Assembly: GCA_019677205.1 (NCBI GenBank)
Contig: JAAMXY010001222.1
Location: forward strand, 1-25,198
DNA: 25,198 nt
Reading direction: 5' to 3'
DNA from: Pinguiococcus pyrenoidosus
Lineage: Eukaryota > Sar > Pinguiophyceae > Pinguiochrysidales > Pinguiochrysidaceae
Positions within the stretch are counted from its first letter, which is position 1. Each line of letters begins with the position of its first letter. Under the pieces are notes generated by a model. The model did not search any database and was not told the origin of the DNA. It worked only from the letters and a program-made list of their open reading frames with translations. Position numbers and translations under genes: made by a program. Of this stretch, positions 1-12,349 are shown in pieces.

Positions 1-2816
<2,816 letters not shown>

Positions 2817-2997
2817 GTGGTAGATGGGTCTGCCTATGAAAAGGAATGCGGAGGAGGGGAAAGGAGGAAGAGAGACGCGTCAGTCCACCGAAGTCTTTCC
2901 GAAGGGAGAGACGCTTGCTTCGAGTTTGCGTTGAGAGCTTCGGATTCTGCCGAGATAGTTTACATCCATAGCCGGAAAGGCACAACGACCCATAGTC

Positions 2998-3048
2998 CGA
3001 GGGGCGACTTATGACCCTGGTAGTGCGAGGGGCGACTCATGACCTTGG
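2998..3048. repeat. Tandem pair of 23-bp direct repeats
   Basis: The unit beginning CGAGGGGCGACT occurs at 2998-3020 and 3026-3048 with two mismatches and a 28-bp period. It lies about 300 bp upstream of the RND permease start. It may be a local duplication or a paired protein-binding site; nothing more can be said from sequence. Confidence 0.8.
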
Positions 3049-3519
3049 CGCCCATCGGACCGGCGCACGTCGATGAAACAAAGCATCTCGGGAAGCTTCT
3101 CCTCTCACCTCCGTTCCAGAACACCACACCAAGCATCTTTTGCGACTGCTCAGACACCGCTCATATCCTTCTACGACATCTTACCGGTATTCCTCACGTG
3201 GGCAGATCAGAAGGGGGGTCCAAGGCGGAATCGCACTGGAGTCGACGGGAATCAAGCAAAGACGCCACGTGGACAGCGCGTCTGCAATTGCGACGGACTG
3301 AATGGCATATCTGCAGCAGATTTGGCGCCAACAGCGCATCTAAACTGCCCAGTGGACAATGGGAAACGTTGACAGGGCGGAGCTTCCGGCTGAAGATGGT
3401 CCAAGTAGCGGCAGCTGGCGCCTCTGTCGCTTGTTATTGGCCGCCACAAGTGGTAACGCTCGCTTCAAGATGCAGTGGGCAGCGTTGCGCGGCTGCTGTA
3501 CGTGTGAAGCGCGTGCCTC

Positions 3520-3553
3520 GGAGGCCTTGGAGGCCTTGGAGGCCTTGGAGGCC
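3520..3553. repeat. 9-bp tandem repeat, unit GGAGGCCTT
   Basis: Nearly four perfect copies of GGAGGCCTT, each containing the palindrome AGGCCT. Translated on the plus strand it reads as a Glu-Ala-Leu run. A 9-bp period keeps any reading frame open, but no gene is supported here. Confidence 0.95.
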
Positions 3554-4117
3554 AATGTTCTTGCTTGCGGAGCGTAAAGACTGGCCTGTGGCAGCTTGTT
3601 CCTTGAAACTGTAAGAGTCTCTTCGACTTGAGGCCAGATCTGCAGCCGCAGCTAGCAGTCAAGTGCCCTGGCGCCCTTCGCCTGCAACTACGTGCGTCAG
3701 AGGGGCGTTTGACAGGCCTCCGGAGCTGCAGATCCAGCTTCCTTGGCCATGCTACAGCGGATTTGGCCAGCCAGCGCCCCGTGTATTTTCGCCCCTGCTG
3801 CCACAACCTCAGTAGCTGGTGTGACGTGCCCATAGACGGATCTTGGTCCACTTAGCGCGCTTAAAGGGCCATTTCTTGCAGAAATATCGCCGAATTCTTC
3901 GTTCGGACCCAGGGTCAAAATGCCGGACAGAGACCAAGGAAGGGATCTGGAAATCCCTTGAAATGATCTTTTGAAGAATGGTTTTAAACGAAACGTTCAG
4001 GTTGTGTACTTGTGTACCTACCTCAAGGTCAACGAAAAAAGTCATGCACCGCATCTTCTGATCTGCCTGGACATCAGCTGACCCAGGAAAGTCTTCTTCT
4101 GCAAAGTCCGCAAGATA

Positions 4118-5326
4118 ATGGCTGAGAGCGCCGCCATGCGATGTCTGCGCACAATGCGCGCGACGATCCTCTCCTTCGTGCTCGTGACGTCGATGCAAAG
4201 GAGCTGGAAAGCGAACGGCGTCCAGACGGCGCTTCCTGGGGAAGACGAGCGCGCCAGTGACCTTCAAGCGCATTTGAACAGCGGGTCGTTTGAATTGCGC
4301 GCCGCGCCACGCGAGCGACAGCTGCGGCGAAACGCCTCCGAAGTCACTCTGCGGCTTCTCGGGGCGGGACAGGGCACCACGGGCACGCGCACGGCGTTTG
4401 AGTGGTTTTGCGCGGCGAAACTCAAGGGGTGTCACTACAAGAGCTGTTGCAACACCGTTGGACCGGACATTCCCAAGGCCAACGCGCGCTTTGTGTCGCT
4501 GTATCGCCTGATAAACGCCTGCGTGGTGAACAGCGAGGAAGCACTGCGCGAGCACTGCGGTCTAAGTGCGGACTACACGACGTTCGAGGCCAGAGAAGGC
4601 ATTCCGAAGCACTGCAAAGCTCACAGGGCGCGAGACGACTGCTGTCGCGCGTTCCTGCCGACGCATGAGCACTACGTGAAGCCGATCTGGCTAGGTGTCT
4701 TGGAGCGCTGCGGCTGCAGCATCGAGAAGATCAAGGAAGAGCTGGAGGACGCCGTCTGGGAGCTGATGACCTCCGGCGTCCAAGCGCTGGCGGATGTGCC
4801 CGCGGCGTCGTTCTTGGCCACTTTCGCCGAGCTGGCCCCGGAGCACGCGTTTCGCGTGTTCCTGAGCACGAGAGACCCGGTCGTTTGGGCGGAGAAGCGC
4901 GTCAGGGAGCATGGCAGCAGCGACAGCATCTGCGCCGCGAGCGATGACGCCGCCAGGCGCCTAGCAGACTTTGGCGGCTGCATGGAGGATGAGCGACGAC
5001 GGCACGAGGGCGGCGGCCATACGCTCGTCTCGGACGCGATCATCTCTCTGAAGAGGCCGACAGCGGAAGAGCGCGTAGAGGCGATGCGCGCTTTCCAGGA
5101 CGACTTCGCGCCAGCGCTGGCCAAGCGTGTGGGCGGGCCGATCGCGAGGGATGCCGAGGCCACGCATGGGCCGTGGTTCTTCGAGGTGGACCTCTTTAAT
5201 CAGACCATCAATCGGGTCAAGGTAGCTGCAGCAGAGAGCGCGTCGCTGACGGAGCTGGAGCGGATAGAGCATTTTACCAAGGCAGGCTTGGATGCGTTTC
5301 GGGAGTGGTGGTCATCCGCAGCATAG
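4118..5326 (+). CDS. Sulfotransferase-like protein, N-terminally membrane anchored
   Basis: A single 402-residue open frame starting at ATG 4118, with no obvious intron. Residues about 12-26 form a short hydrophobic segment after a basic N-terminus, suggesting a signal anchor of a type II Golgi/ER protein. Residues 82-92 (GAGQGTTGTRT) match the 5'-phosphosulfate binding loop, where a basic or small-residue P-loop-like turn follows the first beta strand. Around residues 245-258 the strand FRVFLSTRDPVVW resembles the 3'-phosphate binding segment (the usual form is a hydrophobic strand, then T-x-R-D-P-x-x-W) of PAPS-dependent sulfotransferases. Residues 98-200 hold many cysteines, including CC pairs at 110-111 and 175-176, fitting a secreted disulfide-bonded luminal domain. 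The family is an inference from these two motifs; substrate unknown. It faces away from the RND gene and is read in the same direction as the Cys-rich gene at 6169. Confidence 0.74.
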   Translation: MAESAAMRCLRTMRATILSFVLVTSMQRSWKANGVQTALPGEDERASDLQAHLNSGSFELRAAPRERQLRRNASEVTLRLLGAGQGTTGTRTAFEWFCAAKLKGCHYKSCCNTVGPDIPKANARFVSLYRLINACVVNSEEALREHCGLSADYTTFEAREGIPKHCKAHRARDDCCRAFLPTHEHYVKPIWLGVLERCGCSIEKIKEELEDAVWELMTSGVQALADVPAASFLATFAELAPEHAFRVFLSTRDPVVWAEKRVREHGSSDSICAASDDAARRLADFGGCMEDERRRHEGGGHTLVSDAIISLKRPTAEERVEAMRAFQDDFAPALAKRVGGPIARDAEATHGPWFFEVDLFNQTINRVKVAAAESASLTELERIEHFTKAGLDAFREWWSSAA

Positions 5327-6168
5327 CGCGGGGGAGAAGGGATGGAGGGAGAGAGAATGACAGAGAGGAGGAGACAGGGAGTTGGCCTCAGAGCGACTTC
5401 TGGCAGATTGCGTCTAGCTATGGGGCGTAGAGAGGTTTGTCCAAGGCGGCGATGCAGTTGTCGATTTCCAACGAGGGAACCTATATAATTAAAAGAACCG
5501 CCCTCGCTTGGCTTGTGGGGTGCCATCTCCTTCTCTAGCTGCTCCGAGCTCGAGAGAGGCTCCACCACAGAGGCTGGAGGGGACCCTGGGCTGCGCCGGA
5601 GGAGGTCAGCCTGTGCCCCTGGCGAGAGACTCCGCGGCCGTCATCAAAGTCGCTTCAGGCTTGAAAAAGCATCAACGATGGAAACAACCCTGAACCCAGT
5701 GTCGATCAGCGGACGGATACGTCTCTGTCTTCCCTCCGGAGGTCTTCGTGATGGTGTTAATATTGTTCTTCTTGAAGACCCATTTGAAAGCGAGGGAGCA
5801 GCTGACTAAATCTACCAATAGGGGCGCGCTACGGCCTTCAAGTTGCATATCCTATAACCCAAGAATGCTGTTCAGCCATCAACCGTTCACACCAATGATC
5901 AGCGCGGAAGTCAATCCACGTCCGCGTGCCCTCCACTTCGCCAGCTGGAGGCCGATGTATGGCCAAACAGAGCATCCTCGATTCTCCATGCCCTTCCTCC
6001 ACCCAGTCACGCGCCTCCTGTCCTCCCCTTATCCTCGCAACTCACAGCCAAGTTCGGCCAAGACAGGTTCAATCGCCCAGAGGCCCAAAGGCTCTTCGGA
6101 ATCCGCCAACACCGGCGTCGCCAGCGCCGGGCCTCCGCCGTAGCAGAGCCTCGCAAGTGTTTCCCAGC
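5327..6168. other. Intergenic region upstream of the Cys-rich gene
   Basis: About 840 bp between two plus-strand genes. It starts with a purine-rich tract (about 5325-5385), has a TATATAA at 5482-5488, and ends with a pyrimidine-rich stretch and a CAG just before the ATG at 6169, which could be a 5'-UTR splice acceptor. The open frame that extends the downstream gene upstream to 5926 lacks coding character before 6169. Confidence 0.5.
5482..5488 (+). promoter_or_regulatory. Possible TATA-like element
   Basis: TATATAA in an otherwise GC-rich stretch, about 680 bp upstream of the ATG at 6169. It would fit a promoter only if the 5' UTR is long or spliced. Weak evidence. Confidence 0.25.
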
Positions 6169-6669
6169 ATGGAGCACGTTCCCACGGAGGTGCTGCAGGA
6201 GGAACTCGCCAGGAGGGGCGCGTCGCCCAAGGACGCGGGTGGCAAGAAGGGCAAGAAGTCCGGCAAGGCCGAAGAGTCCAAGCACTCCCTCGGCGCCGCC
6301 GCTCAGAGCGTCGTGGCAATTCATCGCATGCAACAGCGGCCGCAGAGGAAGCTGCCCTACCGAGACGTCATGGTGGACAAGGAGTTTAGTATCCCCATCC
6401 GCGTGCGCTGCCAATGCCGCCGCTGCTGCTGCAACGTGGACGCCTCCTGGGTCGAGCCGCAGCGTATCCACCACTTCAAGGGCTGCGTCCTGTGCTGCTC
6501 TCCCGACTACGAGGTCAAGAAGGTGCAGCAGGTGCGCATTGACCGCGTGTGCTGCTGCAACTGCTGCGGACAGACCGTGGAGATCACCACCGCCGGCGGG
6601 AACATGGTGTTCTATAACGTGGTGAACGCGGAGAGCGTGGCGCGGATTGCCAGGATGGAGCGCGCGTGA
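6169..6669 (+). CDS. Small Cys-rich protein of unknown function
   Basis: A 166-residue open frame from ATG 6169, intronless. I do not recognise the family. Residues 4-30 contain a leucine/arginine helix followed by glycine and a lysine-rich stretch, loosely like the first half of a SAP DNA-binding motif, but too short to call. Residues 70-135 are the striking part: after a strand containing FSIPIRVR come clusters at Cys 81, 83, 86, 87, 88, then 106, 109, 110, then 128, 129, 130, 132, 133, thirteen cysteines in about 53 residues. The spacing alternates Cys clusters with beta-like strands, suggesting metal binding or a tight disulfide or lipidation cluster. There is no signal peptide or TM helix, so a cytosolic metal-binding or palmitoylated protein is possible. 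The Cys pattern and codon use support a real gene; the frame upstream of the ATG looks non-coding. Confidence 0.62.
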   Translation: MEHVPTEVLQEELARRGASPKDAGGKKGKKSGKAEESKHSLGAAAQSVVAIHRMQQRPQRKLPYRDVMVDKEFSIPIRVRCQCRRCCCNVDASWVEPQRIHHFKGCVLCCSPDYEVKKVQQVRIDRVCCCNCCGQTVEITTAGGNMVFYNVVNAESVARIARMERA

Positions 6670-6802
6670 CCGACCTCTCTCCACACGTGCCCATCTGTCA
6701 AGCGTCGCCTCCGAGACGGCGAAGGTCCCCGCGTGCTTCATGTCGAGCAGTTCCTGCAGGGGTAGGACGAGAGGGAAATGCCGGAAGGCGGTGATGGCCA
6801 TG

Positions 6803-6838
6803 AAGCCGCCGAAGCTTGCGAAGCCCCCAAAGCCCGCA
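6803..6838. repeat. Degenerate 9-bp tandem repeat, AAGC-headed units
   Basis: Four consecutive 9-bp units each beginning AAGC (6803, 6812, 6821, 6830) with diverged second halves. In frame it reads as a Lys/Pro-rich peptide, but no gene is supported. Confidence 0.7.
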
Positions 6839-6888
6839 CAGTCCGCACCGGCCTAGAAGCGCCTCAAGACAGGCCCACGACGCGGCAC

Positions 6889-6915
6889 GAATCGCAGGAA
6901 TCGCAGGAATCGCAG
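6889..6915. repeat. 9-bp tandem repeat, three copies of GAATCGCAG
   Basis: Three perfect consecutive copies of GAATCGCAG downstream of the Cys-rich gene. Its sequence is unrelated to the 9-bp units at 3520 and 6803 but has the same period. Confidence 0.95.
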
Positions 6916-7281
6916 AAGTAACAAGCTGTTCCTTCACCAAAATCAGCGCACGAAATCCTCCAACGAATCACAATCGTCCGGGCCAACGGAAGCCACAGGT
7001 GGCGTATCGCCTTCTCCAGCGCTTTCTCCAGGCGCAGGCCGCACCGACTTCACGCGTGAGCCGATCGAGTTCCTCCCCTCCTATTGCTACCTCACCCCGC
7101 CGGTAGGACAGGCCGAACCAGGGCATCAAAATCGCGGGGCATGACGTCTGTGCATCAAAATGTCCTGTCCGCCGCTTCGAGGCCGTCGATGTGCTCAGGA
7201 ACGGCACACTCCTTTGCCCCATCCGCCCATGCTCAGGACACCACCACTACACCTAATCCTGTCTTTTGTACAAATCCGGAG

Positions 7282-9779
7282 TTAGAGCGCATCTACAAGT
7301 ACGCTCAGGGTATTCGAAACTGGCTGTTGCACGTCGAACGGCGCAACCAGCTGATTCTTCTTCTTAGCAACAATGGGTGGTCCCAGAATCTTCTCAATGT
7401 CCTCTGCATACAACGTTTCCTGCTGGTACAGCACCGTCGCCAGCGCTCGGAGCTCCGCCTTGCGGCTCGCCAGCAGCTGCTTGACCTTCCGGTCCGCTCG
7501 GTGGATGACCTTCCTCGACTCGCGGTCCGCCATCTCGCGCGTCTTGTCCGAGCTCGACGTGCCGATCTTCATCGGGCCCAGCACGCGGCTCTGGCCAGAG
7601 CTTCGCACCAGGGCGTTCGCGACCTCGGTCGCCTGCTCGATGTCCCCCTGAGACCCGGTCGCCACGCTGCCCAGCAGCGCGTCTTCCGCGCTCCGGCCGG
7701 CCAGCAGCACCACGATCTCCGTCTCGAGCTTCTCCACCGTGACGCTCACCTCATCGTAGACATCCTGGCGAAGCCAAGCAGACAGCAGTAGCGCGTCAGT
7801 TGGATGAAGACTTGCTGCGGAACGCAGGCAAAGGAAGAACGGAACAAAGCGCAGCCGCAAAGACAGACCTCGGTGATGTCCTCGCCGTCGTCGGCGGAGC
7901 CCCACTTGCCACCCGGCACCAAGAACGTCACTCCGAGGTAGTTGCCGCGTGGAAGGACGCTAACCTTCCGCACGGGACTGGCATCCTCGGAGTACCACGA
8001 CGCGAGGACGTGGCCAGCTTCGTGCACCGCGGTTCTCCACTTGGTTTCGGGGCTCATGAGCGCGCTCTTCGCTCGCCCGAAGCTGACCTTGTCCAGCGCG
8101 GATTCCAAGTCCTCGGACCTCACCGCCGTCTGGTTGAGGCTGGTCGCGATGAGCGCCGCCTCGTTGACAATCGCGGCCACGTCGGCGCCGACGAGGCCAC
8201 TGGAGGAGCCGGCAAGGTTCCTGGCAAGCTTCGAGCGAATCTTGTCCGCGGCTTCCTGGTCGGCCTCTCCCTCGGCCTTCGCCCCCGGGGGGGTCTCGAT
8301 GCCCTCGACGCGGATCTTGGTCAAGTAGAACTTGAACAGCGCCTCCCGCCCCTTGCGGTCCGGCACGGGGACGGCGACGCGGCGGTCAAAGCGGCCCGAT
8401 CGCAGCAGCGCGGGATCCAGCATCTGCGCCCGGTTCGTGCTGCCGATCACCAGGATGTGCGGCTCCGGCGGCTGCGGCAGGCCGAAGAAGGTGCGGAGCC
8501 ACCCCTGAGCCTTGTCTTGCAGCTTGCTGTCCATCCCGTCCATCTCGATGAGCAGCTGGTTCAGCGTGGAATCCGCATCGCGCACGGCGCCGCCAGCGTC
8601 GGCAGCATCGGAGCGCTTCCGACCGACCGCATCGATCTCGTCGATGTGGATGATCGCCGCGCAGGCATTCTGATGGGTTCGGCCGGAATTCGGATGGAAG
8701 AGGAGACAGACGAAGGAGGAGGAGGGGAAGGGAGAAGATCAGCTTTCTTTGCGCGACAGCCAGCGCCACGGCCATGGATGGATCCCGCCACTCACCGCCT
8801 GCCCGGGCACGCGCCTCCTGGCCCGGTAGGCCTGCCGCGCTTGGCGCCTGGCTTCCGTGAACAGGCCCTGCATGTACTGCACTCCCTGGCCCGCGTAGAT
8901 CCGGTTGAAGCTGGAGCCACTGTGGGAAGGCGAGACGCGGTTCAGGGACGATTGCGCTCCAAAGGCATGCTTCCGCAGAGGCCTGTGCGCCGAATTCGCC
9001 GAGTGCGCGGTCGTACCTCGCACTGAGGAAGGGGATGCCGGCCTCGTTGGCCACCGTCGCAGCGAGAAGCGTCTTGCCCGTCCCCGGAGGCCCATAGAGA
9101 AGCACGCCCTTGGGCGGCTTGGCGCCGATGGTGTTGTCCCGCTGCGAGTTGATGATGGCCAGAACCGCCTCGATGACCTCTTCCTTGGCCTCGTCACAGC
9201 CGATGACGCCCTCGCCCTTGAGCACGCCCGAGCCCTGCGTGCGGTGCAGCCAGCTCCTGGGCTGCACCAGCACGGTGTACAGGCGGTAGGCAGTGGCCAC
9301 CAGCGCCGCGATGGTCTCCCAGTTGATGCCTCTCTCCTCCTCCAGTCGCGTGACTTGGGGAGCGGCCTTGGGCTTGTTGGTGACCGCGAGAACTCCGGCG
9401 GCCAGATCCTTCAGATCTCCGTCGGGACTGTTCCTGGCCACTCTCTCGGCTTTGCTCCTGCGAAACAGCGGCGTTGTGGCGTGAATTCTTCGGAATTCGG
9501 AGCGGTGCGGGCCGTGGTCGGCTGTGCTAAGGGGCACCTTAGGACCGCTCTCTCCGCTTCCAACGCCATACTCTGCGACGCCAGGTTGAGCATCTTCTGC
9601 TGCCATTGCTGGCTCTTCTTGTGCAGATCGCGCGCGTATCGGCTCTCGTCGTGTCTGGACGTGAGAGACGGCCAATCCAGGCGCAGCTCCGTCTCCTTGG
9701 CCAGCAGGCCGGACCAATCCGACGCGCGCGCGCTCCGCCACGCGCAGATCGCGCAGCTCAGCACGAGGTACACGCGCAT
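7282..9779 (-). CDS. ftsH: FtsH-family AAA+ zinc metalloprotease, organelle targeted
   Basis: Five exons with matching phases: 9779-9538, 9457-9017, 8919-8796, 8669-7869, 7764-7282 (introns 80, 97, 126, 104 bp), giving about 696 residues. The N-terminus ([19 protein letters not shown]) is a signal peptide, as expected for import into a complex plastid or the ER. Residues about 127-145 may be a membrane helix. The AAA+ module has Walker A GPPGTGKT at 203-210, Walker B IIHIDEID at about 275-282, and the second region of homology with [21 protein letters not shown]. The protease domain has the zinc motif HEAGH at 485-489 and the downstream [10 protein letters not shown] that supplies the acidic zinc ligand. 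Both activities look intact. Family role: ATP-driven membrane-protein quality control, such as photosystem II repair in plastids. An insertion of about 20 residues follows EMDGMDS, where most FtsH proteins pass directly to the strand before the TN(R) motif. Confidence 0.95.
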
Positions 9780-10843
9780 AGCGTAGCACTCACAACGCGG
9801 CGCAAACACGCCGTAGGATCCGCACGTGCGCAGCGGAATTCTGACGTGGGCGCCATTTGAACAGCAGGATTCAAGCGAAAGATTATGGGACCATGAGATA
9901 CGGGGAACAAGCATGAAGCAGCGCTCTTGAGGTTGGCGAAAAAAGGCGGAATAGAGGGCCGGCCAGCGGACGATTTCGGAGATATCATTGGATGGTCTGG
10001 GAGTACGCCAGGATGGCCAATGATGATTGTTGAAGCGATGACATAACTCTTTGTGATTGGCTATCAGGCGCAGAATGGCGTCGATGGTGGCCCACACGTG
10101 GGTGCTGAATTCCGCTGCAGATTCTGCCCCTTCTGTTGTCTCTCCGCCGTTTTCCGTTTCTTGAATTGTCTTTCTCGAAGAAAAGTCTTCCGCTTCGCTC
10201 TCTGCTCATCTGTAGTGACGCCATAAGCTTCCCATACAAGTCTTGACTGCGCAGCCTTGCTCTTCTGGTTTCTTTCCCGAAGTGCTCTTGACTTGCTTGA
10301 CGGGCTGGCTGGTGGAATGCGTTGCTTGCTGCCCGCTCCTTCTGCCTTGCGTCTCGACTCGCTGCCTGCCTCGCTCGAGCAAGGCAACACAGCGCGCCGC
10401 AAGCAGCCAGCCACCAAGACGCACGTCACGTTGACTTGCTGCCTTGCTTGCTTTGCTTGTAGCTATCGATGTGGTACGCCAAGGACCATTTGGACGCACC
10501 CGCGATTCATCAAGGTCCATGCGGAGACGCATGTTTTTGCTACTGTGTATTTATATAGGGTACGCCAGACTCCCACAAAGCCGGCGGTGGGACGACAAAA
10601 AAGCAGCCGCAAAACCACGAAGTTGGACTCCGATGGGCCAATCACCACGGAGGAGTCACCCTACTCTCTATCTACTCTCCCGACCTTCAGCACCCATAAG
10701 CCCGCAACGTCACCGCATTCTCGCGTGATCGGCGTTTAGAACAGCGGCGCAACTGCGCTTCGCAGAGAGAGCGTCTCTTAACGCCGCGTTTCGCTCTGCT
10801 TGTGGTCCCCCAATCTCCCCCCAAAAGCCCCCGTACGCCAGCG
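9780..10843. other. Divergent intergenic region between FtsH and acyltransferase genes
   Basis: About 1.06 kb between divergent start codons. It holds a stretch at about 10285-10460 rich in imperfect TTGC/CTTGC words, related in sequence to the perfect microsatellite at 2702-2816, and a TATATA at 10552-10557. Open frames here carry no recognisable domain. Confidence 0.5.
10552..10557 (+). promoter_or_regulatory. Possible TATA-like element upstream of the acyltransferase gene
   Basis: TATATA in a short AT-rich patch (10540-10560) about 290 bp upstream of the ATG at 10844. Position is reasonable for a core promoter with a moderate 5' UTR, but the motif is short and could be chance. Confidence 0.3.
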
Positions 10844-12349
10844 ATGGAGCAGGCGGAGGCCTGCGGCGGCAAGAGCGGCGCGCAAGCGGCGTCTGGCAGC
10901 GGGCTGGTGCGGGAGGCGGCCCCGGCGGCCTTTGTTCTGGCGCCGTTCGTGGCCTCTGGAGAGGCCTCTGGCGTGGTGACGCACCCGAAGAGCATCGAGA
11001 GCAGCGAGGAGATCAACGGCATCGATGTGCTGTTCTACGAGCTGTGCGAGGCGGAGCTCGGCAGCACGCCCATGTTCATCACGGCCTTCTTCGTCACGGA
11101 ACGTCAGCCCAAGGCCGCCGACGTGCAAGCGACGCTGCGACAGCTCGTGCTGCGCAACCCCCGCCTGGCGCTCGTGCCGGAGCGCAGCACCAGATGGACA
11201 AGTCAGCCGGTGCTGTTGGCCAAGCACTGTCTCCTGGTGCGGCCCAAGCACGGCCACCTCACCGAGCAGATGCTGCCGCAGGCCTTGAGCTTCTGCAACA
11301 GCCTGAAGATGCAGGCCGACGGCCGCATTCCCCTGTGGCGCCAGTACATCTTGCCCTTGGAGGACGGCCGCTGCGGAGTGCTGACGGTGTTGCATCACTG
11401 CTACGGAGATGGCCAGGGCGGCGTCGGGGCGATGCTCAGCCTCGTCAGCAGCGGCGAGCGCGGGAGCAAGCCGCAGACCTGGGCGCCGCTGCAGAAGAGG
11501 GACGTGATCCATCGCCACGGGGCGCTGGATGTGCTGCTGCTCATCGTGGCGGTGCTGCTGGCCAGCATCACCTTGTCTATGAAGGGCCTCCGCATTCTGT
11601 TCACGTGGAAGAGCGCCTTCCAGGGCTCCGGAAGCGTGCCGTCGTCCCGCAAGAGATGCCAGTGGACCAAGGCGCTGCGTCTGGAAGCGGTGCGAGATGC
11701 CAAGAACATCCTCAGCAAGCGCTGGAAGCACAAGGTGACCATCAACGACATCATGCTGGGCGTCTTGAGCGCTTCCTTCGCCGAGTTCATGCGCCGCACC
11801 AAGCGACCCCAGGACAGCATCTACGCCGGCGTGCCCTTCAGCTACGCCCGCCGCGGCCCGACCGACGCCCGGCTGCGGAACCTCAGCATCGTGCTGCCGA
11901 TGTTCATGCCGACCAAGACCTGCGAGGTCGTGCAGGCCATCGCCGACGTGAACAGCGCCAGCGAGGCGCTGAAGCGCGACGCCCTTGGAGAGGCGCCGCT
12001 GCTCTGGTTTCTGGACGCGTTCTTCCTGGCGCATGTGCCGATGGTGCTGAAGATGCCCATCGTCCGCCTGCTCATGAATCGCATGTCCGTCATCCTCACG
12101 AATGTGCCGGGTCCGAAGGAACCCTGTGCCTTCGCCGAGCAGCGCATCCAGGAGTTCGTTCCCTTCGCCCCCAGTCCGGGAGCGGGAGCGCTGGGCATCG
12201 CCATGATCTCGTACGGAGATCGCTACACCGTAGGAATCTACACGGATGCCAGCCAGGAGCATCCAGCGGAGGAAATGGTCGCGCGAACCTTTGAGCAGAA
12301 GTTCGAGGAGCTCGCGCACCAACTGAGCGTCCCGGCCCCCTTTGCGTAG
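10844..12349 (+). CDS. Wax ester synthase / diacylglycerol O-acyltransferase (WS/DGAT)-like acyltransferase
   Basis: An intronless open frame; the first ATG is at 10844, giving 501 residues (the frame extends upstream only to a GTG). The active-site motif HHxxxDG is present as HHCYGDG at 184-190, inside a strand-loop context typical of the condensation-domain fold. The segment KVTINDIMLGVLSASF at about 297-312 matches the conserved 'NDV/NDI' helix of the family, and NVPGP at 420-424 matches the C-terminal WS/DGAT domain. A single hydrophobic helix at about 227-246 would anchor it to ER or lipid droplets, as in plant bifunctional WSD enzymes. Family role: transfer of acyl-CoA to fatty alcohol or diacylglycerol, making wax esters or triacylglycerol; which one cannot be told. 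It converges on the lipoxygenase gene. A long open frame on the opposite strand (10778-12769) is treated as a codon-bias shadow. Confidence 0.87.
   Translation: MEQAEACGGKSGAQAASGSGLVREAAPAAFVLAPFVASGEASGVVTHPKSIESSEEINGIDVLFYELCEAELGSTPMFITAFFVTERQPKAADVQATLRQLVLRNPRLALVPERSTRWTSQPVLLAKHCLLVRPKHGHLTEQMLPQALSFCNSLKMQADGRIPLWRQYILPLEDGRCGVLTVLHHCYGDGQGGVGAMLSLVSSGERGSKPQTWAPLQKRDVIHRHGALDVLLLIVAVLLASITLSMKGLRILFTWKSAFQGSGSVPSSRKRCQWTKALRLEAVRDAKNILSKRWKHKVTINDIMLGVLSASFAEFMRRTKRPQDSIYAGVPFSYARRGPTDARLRNLSIVLPMFMPTKTCEVVQAIADVNSASEALKRDALGEAPLLWFLDAFFLAHVPMVLKMPIVRLLMNRMSVILTNVPGPKEPCAFAEQRIQEFVPFAPSPGAGALGIAMISYGDRYTVGIYTDASQEHPAEEMVARTFEQKFEELAHQLSVPAPFA

Larger units (their letters stand above)
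2817..4117. other. Divergent intergenic region between RND permease and sulfotransferase-like gene
   Basis: About 1.3 kb between two divergently oriented start codons, so it should hold both promoters. I see two short tandem repeats (listed separately). The open frames here, such as the one at 3039-3614, have no recognisable domain and a composition suggesting chance. No clear TATA box was found. Confidence 0.6.
6670..7281. other. Convergent intergenic region (3' ends of Cys-rich gene and FtsH)
   Basis: About 610 bp between the stop codons of converging genes. It contains two different 9-bp-period repeats at 6803-6838 and 6889-6915 and no recognisable gene. It presumably carries both 3' UTRs and terminators; no distinct poly(A) signal was identified. 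Confidence 0.5.

Noticed and set aside
3039-3614. A 191-codon open frame between the RND and sulfotransferase genes
   Set aside because: No domain, no start context, and the C-terminal run comes from the GGAGGCCTT repeat.
6007-6801. A 264-codon minus-strand frame opposite the Cys-rich gene
   Set aside because: Ala/His/Leu-rich composition typical of antisense of Cys/Arg codons; no motif.
8386-9789. A 467-codon minus-strand frame read as one protein
   Set aside because: Its central part is FtsH exon 2, but both ends run through introns and wrong frames; splice signals and phase give the five-exon model instead.
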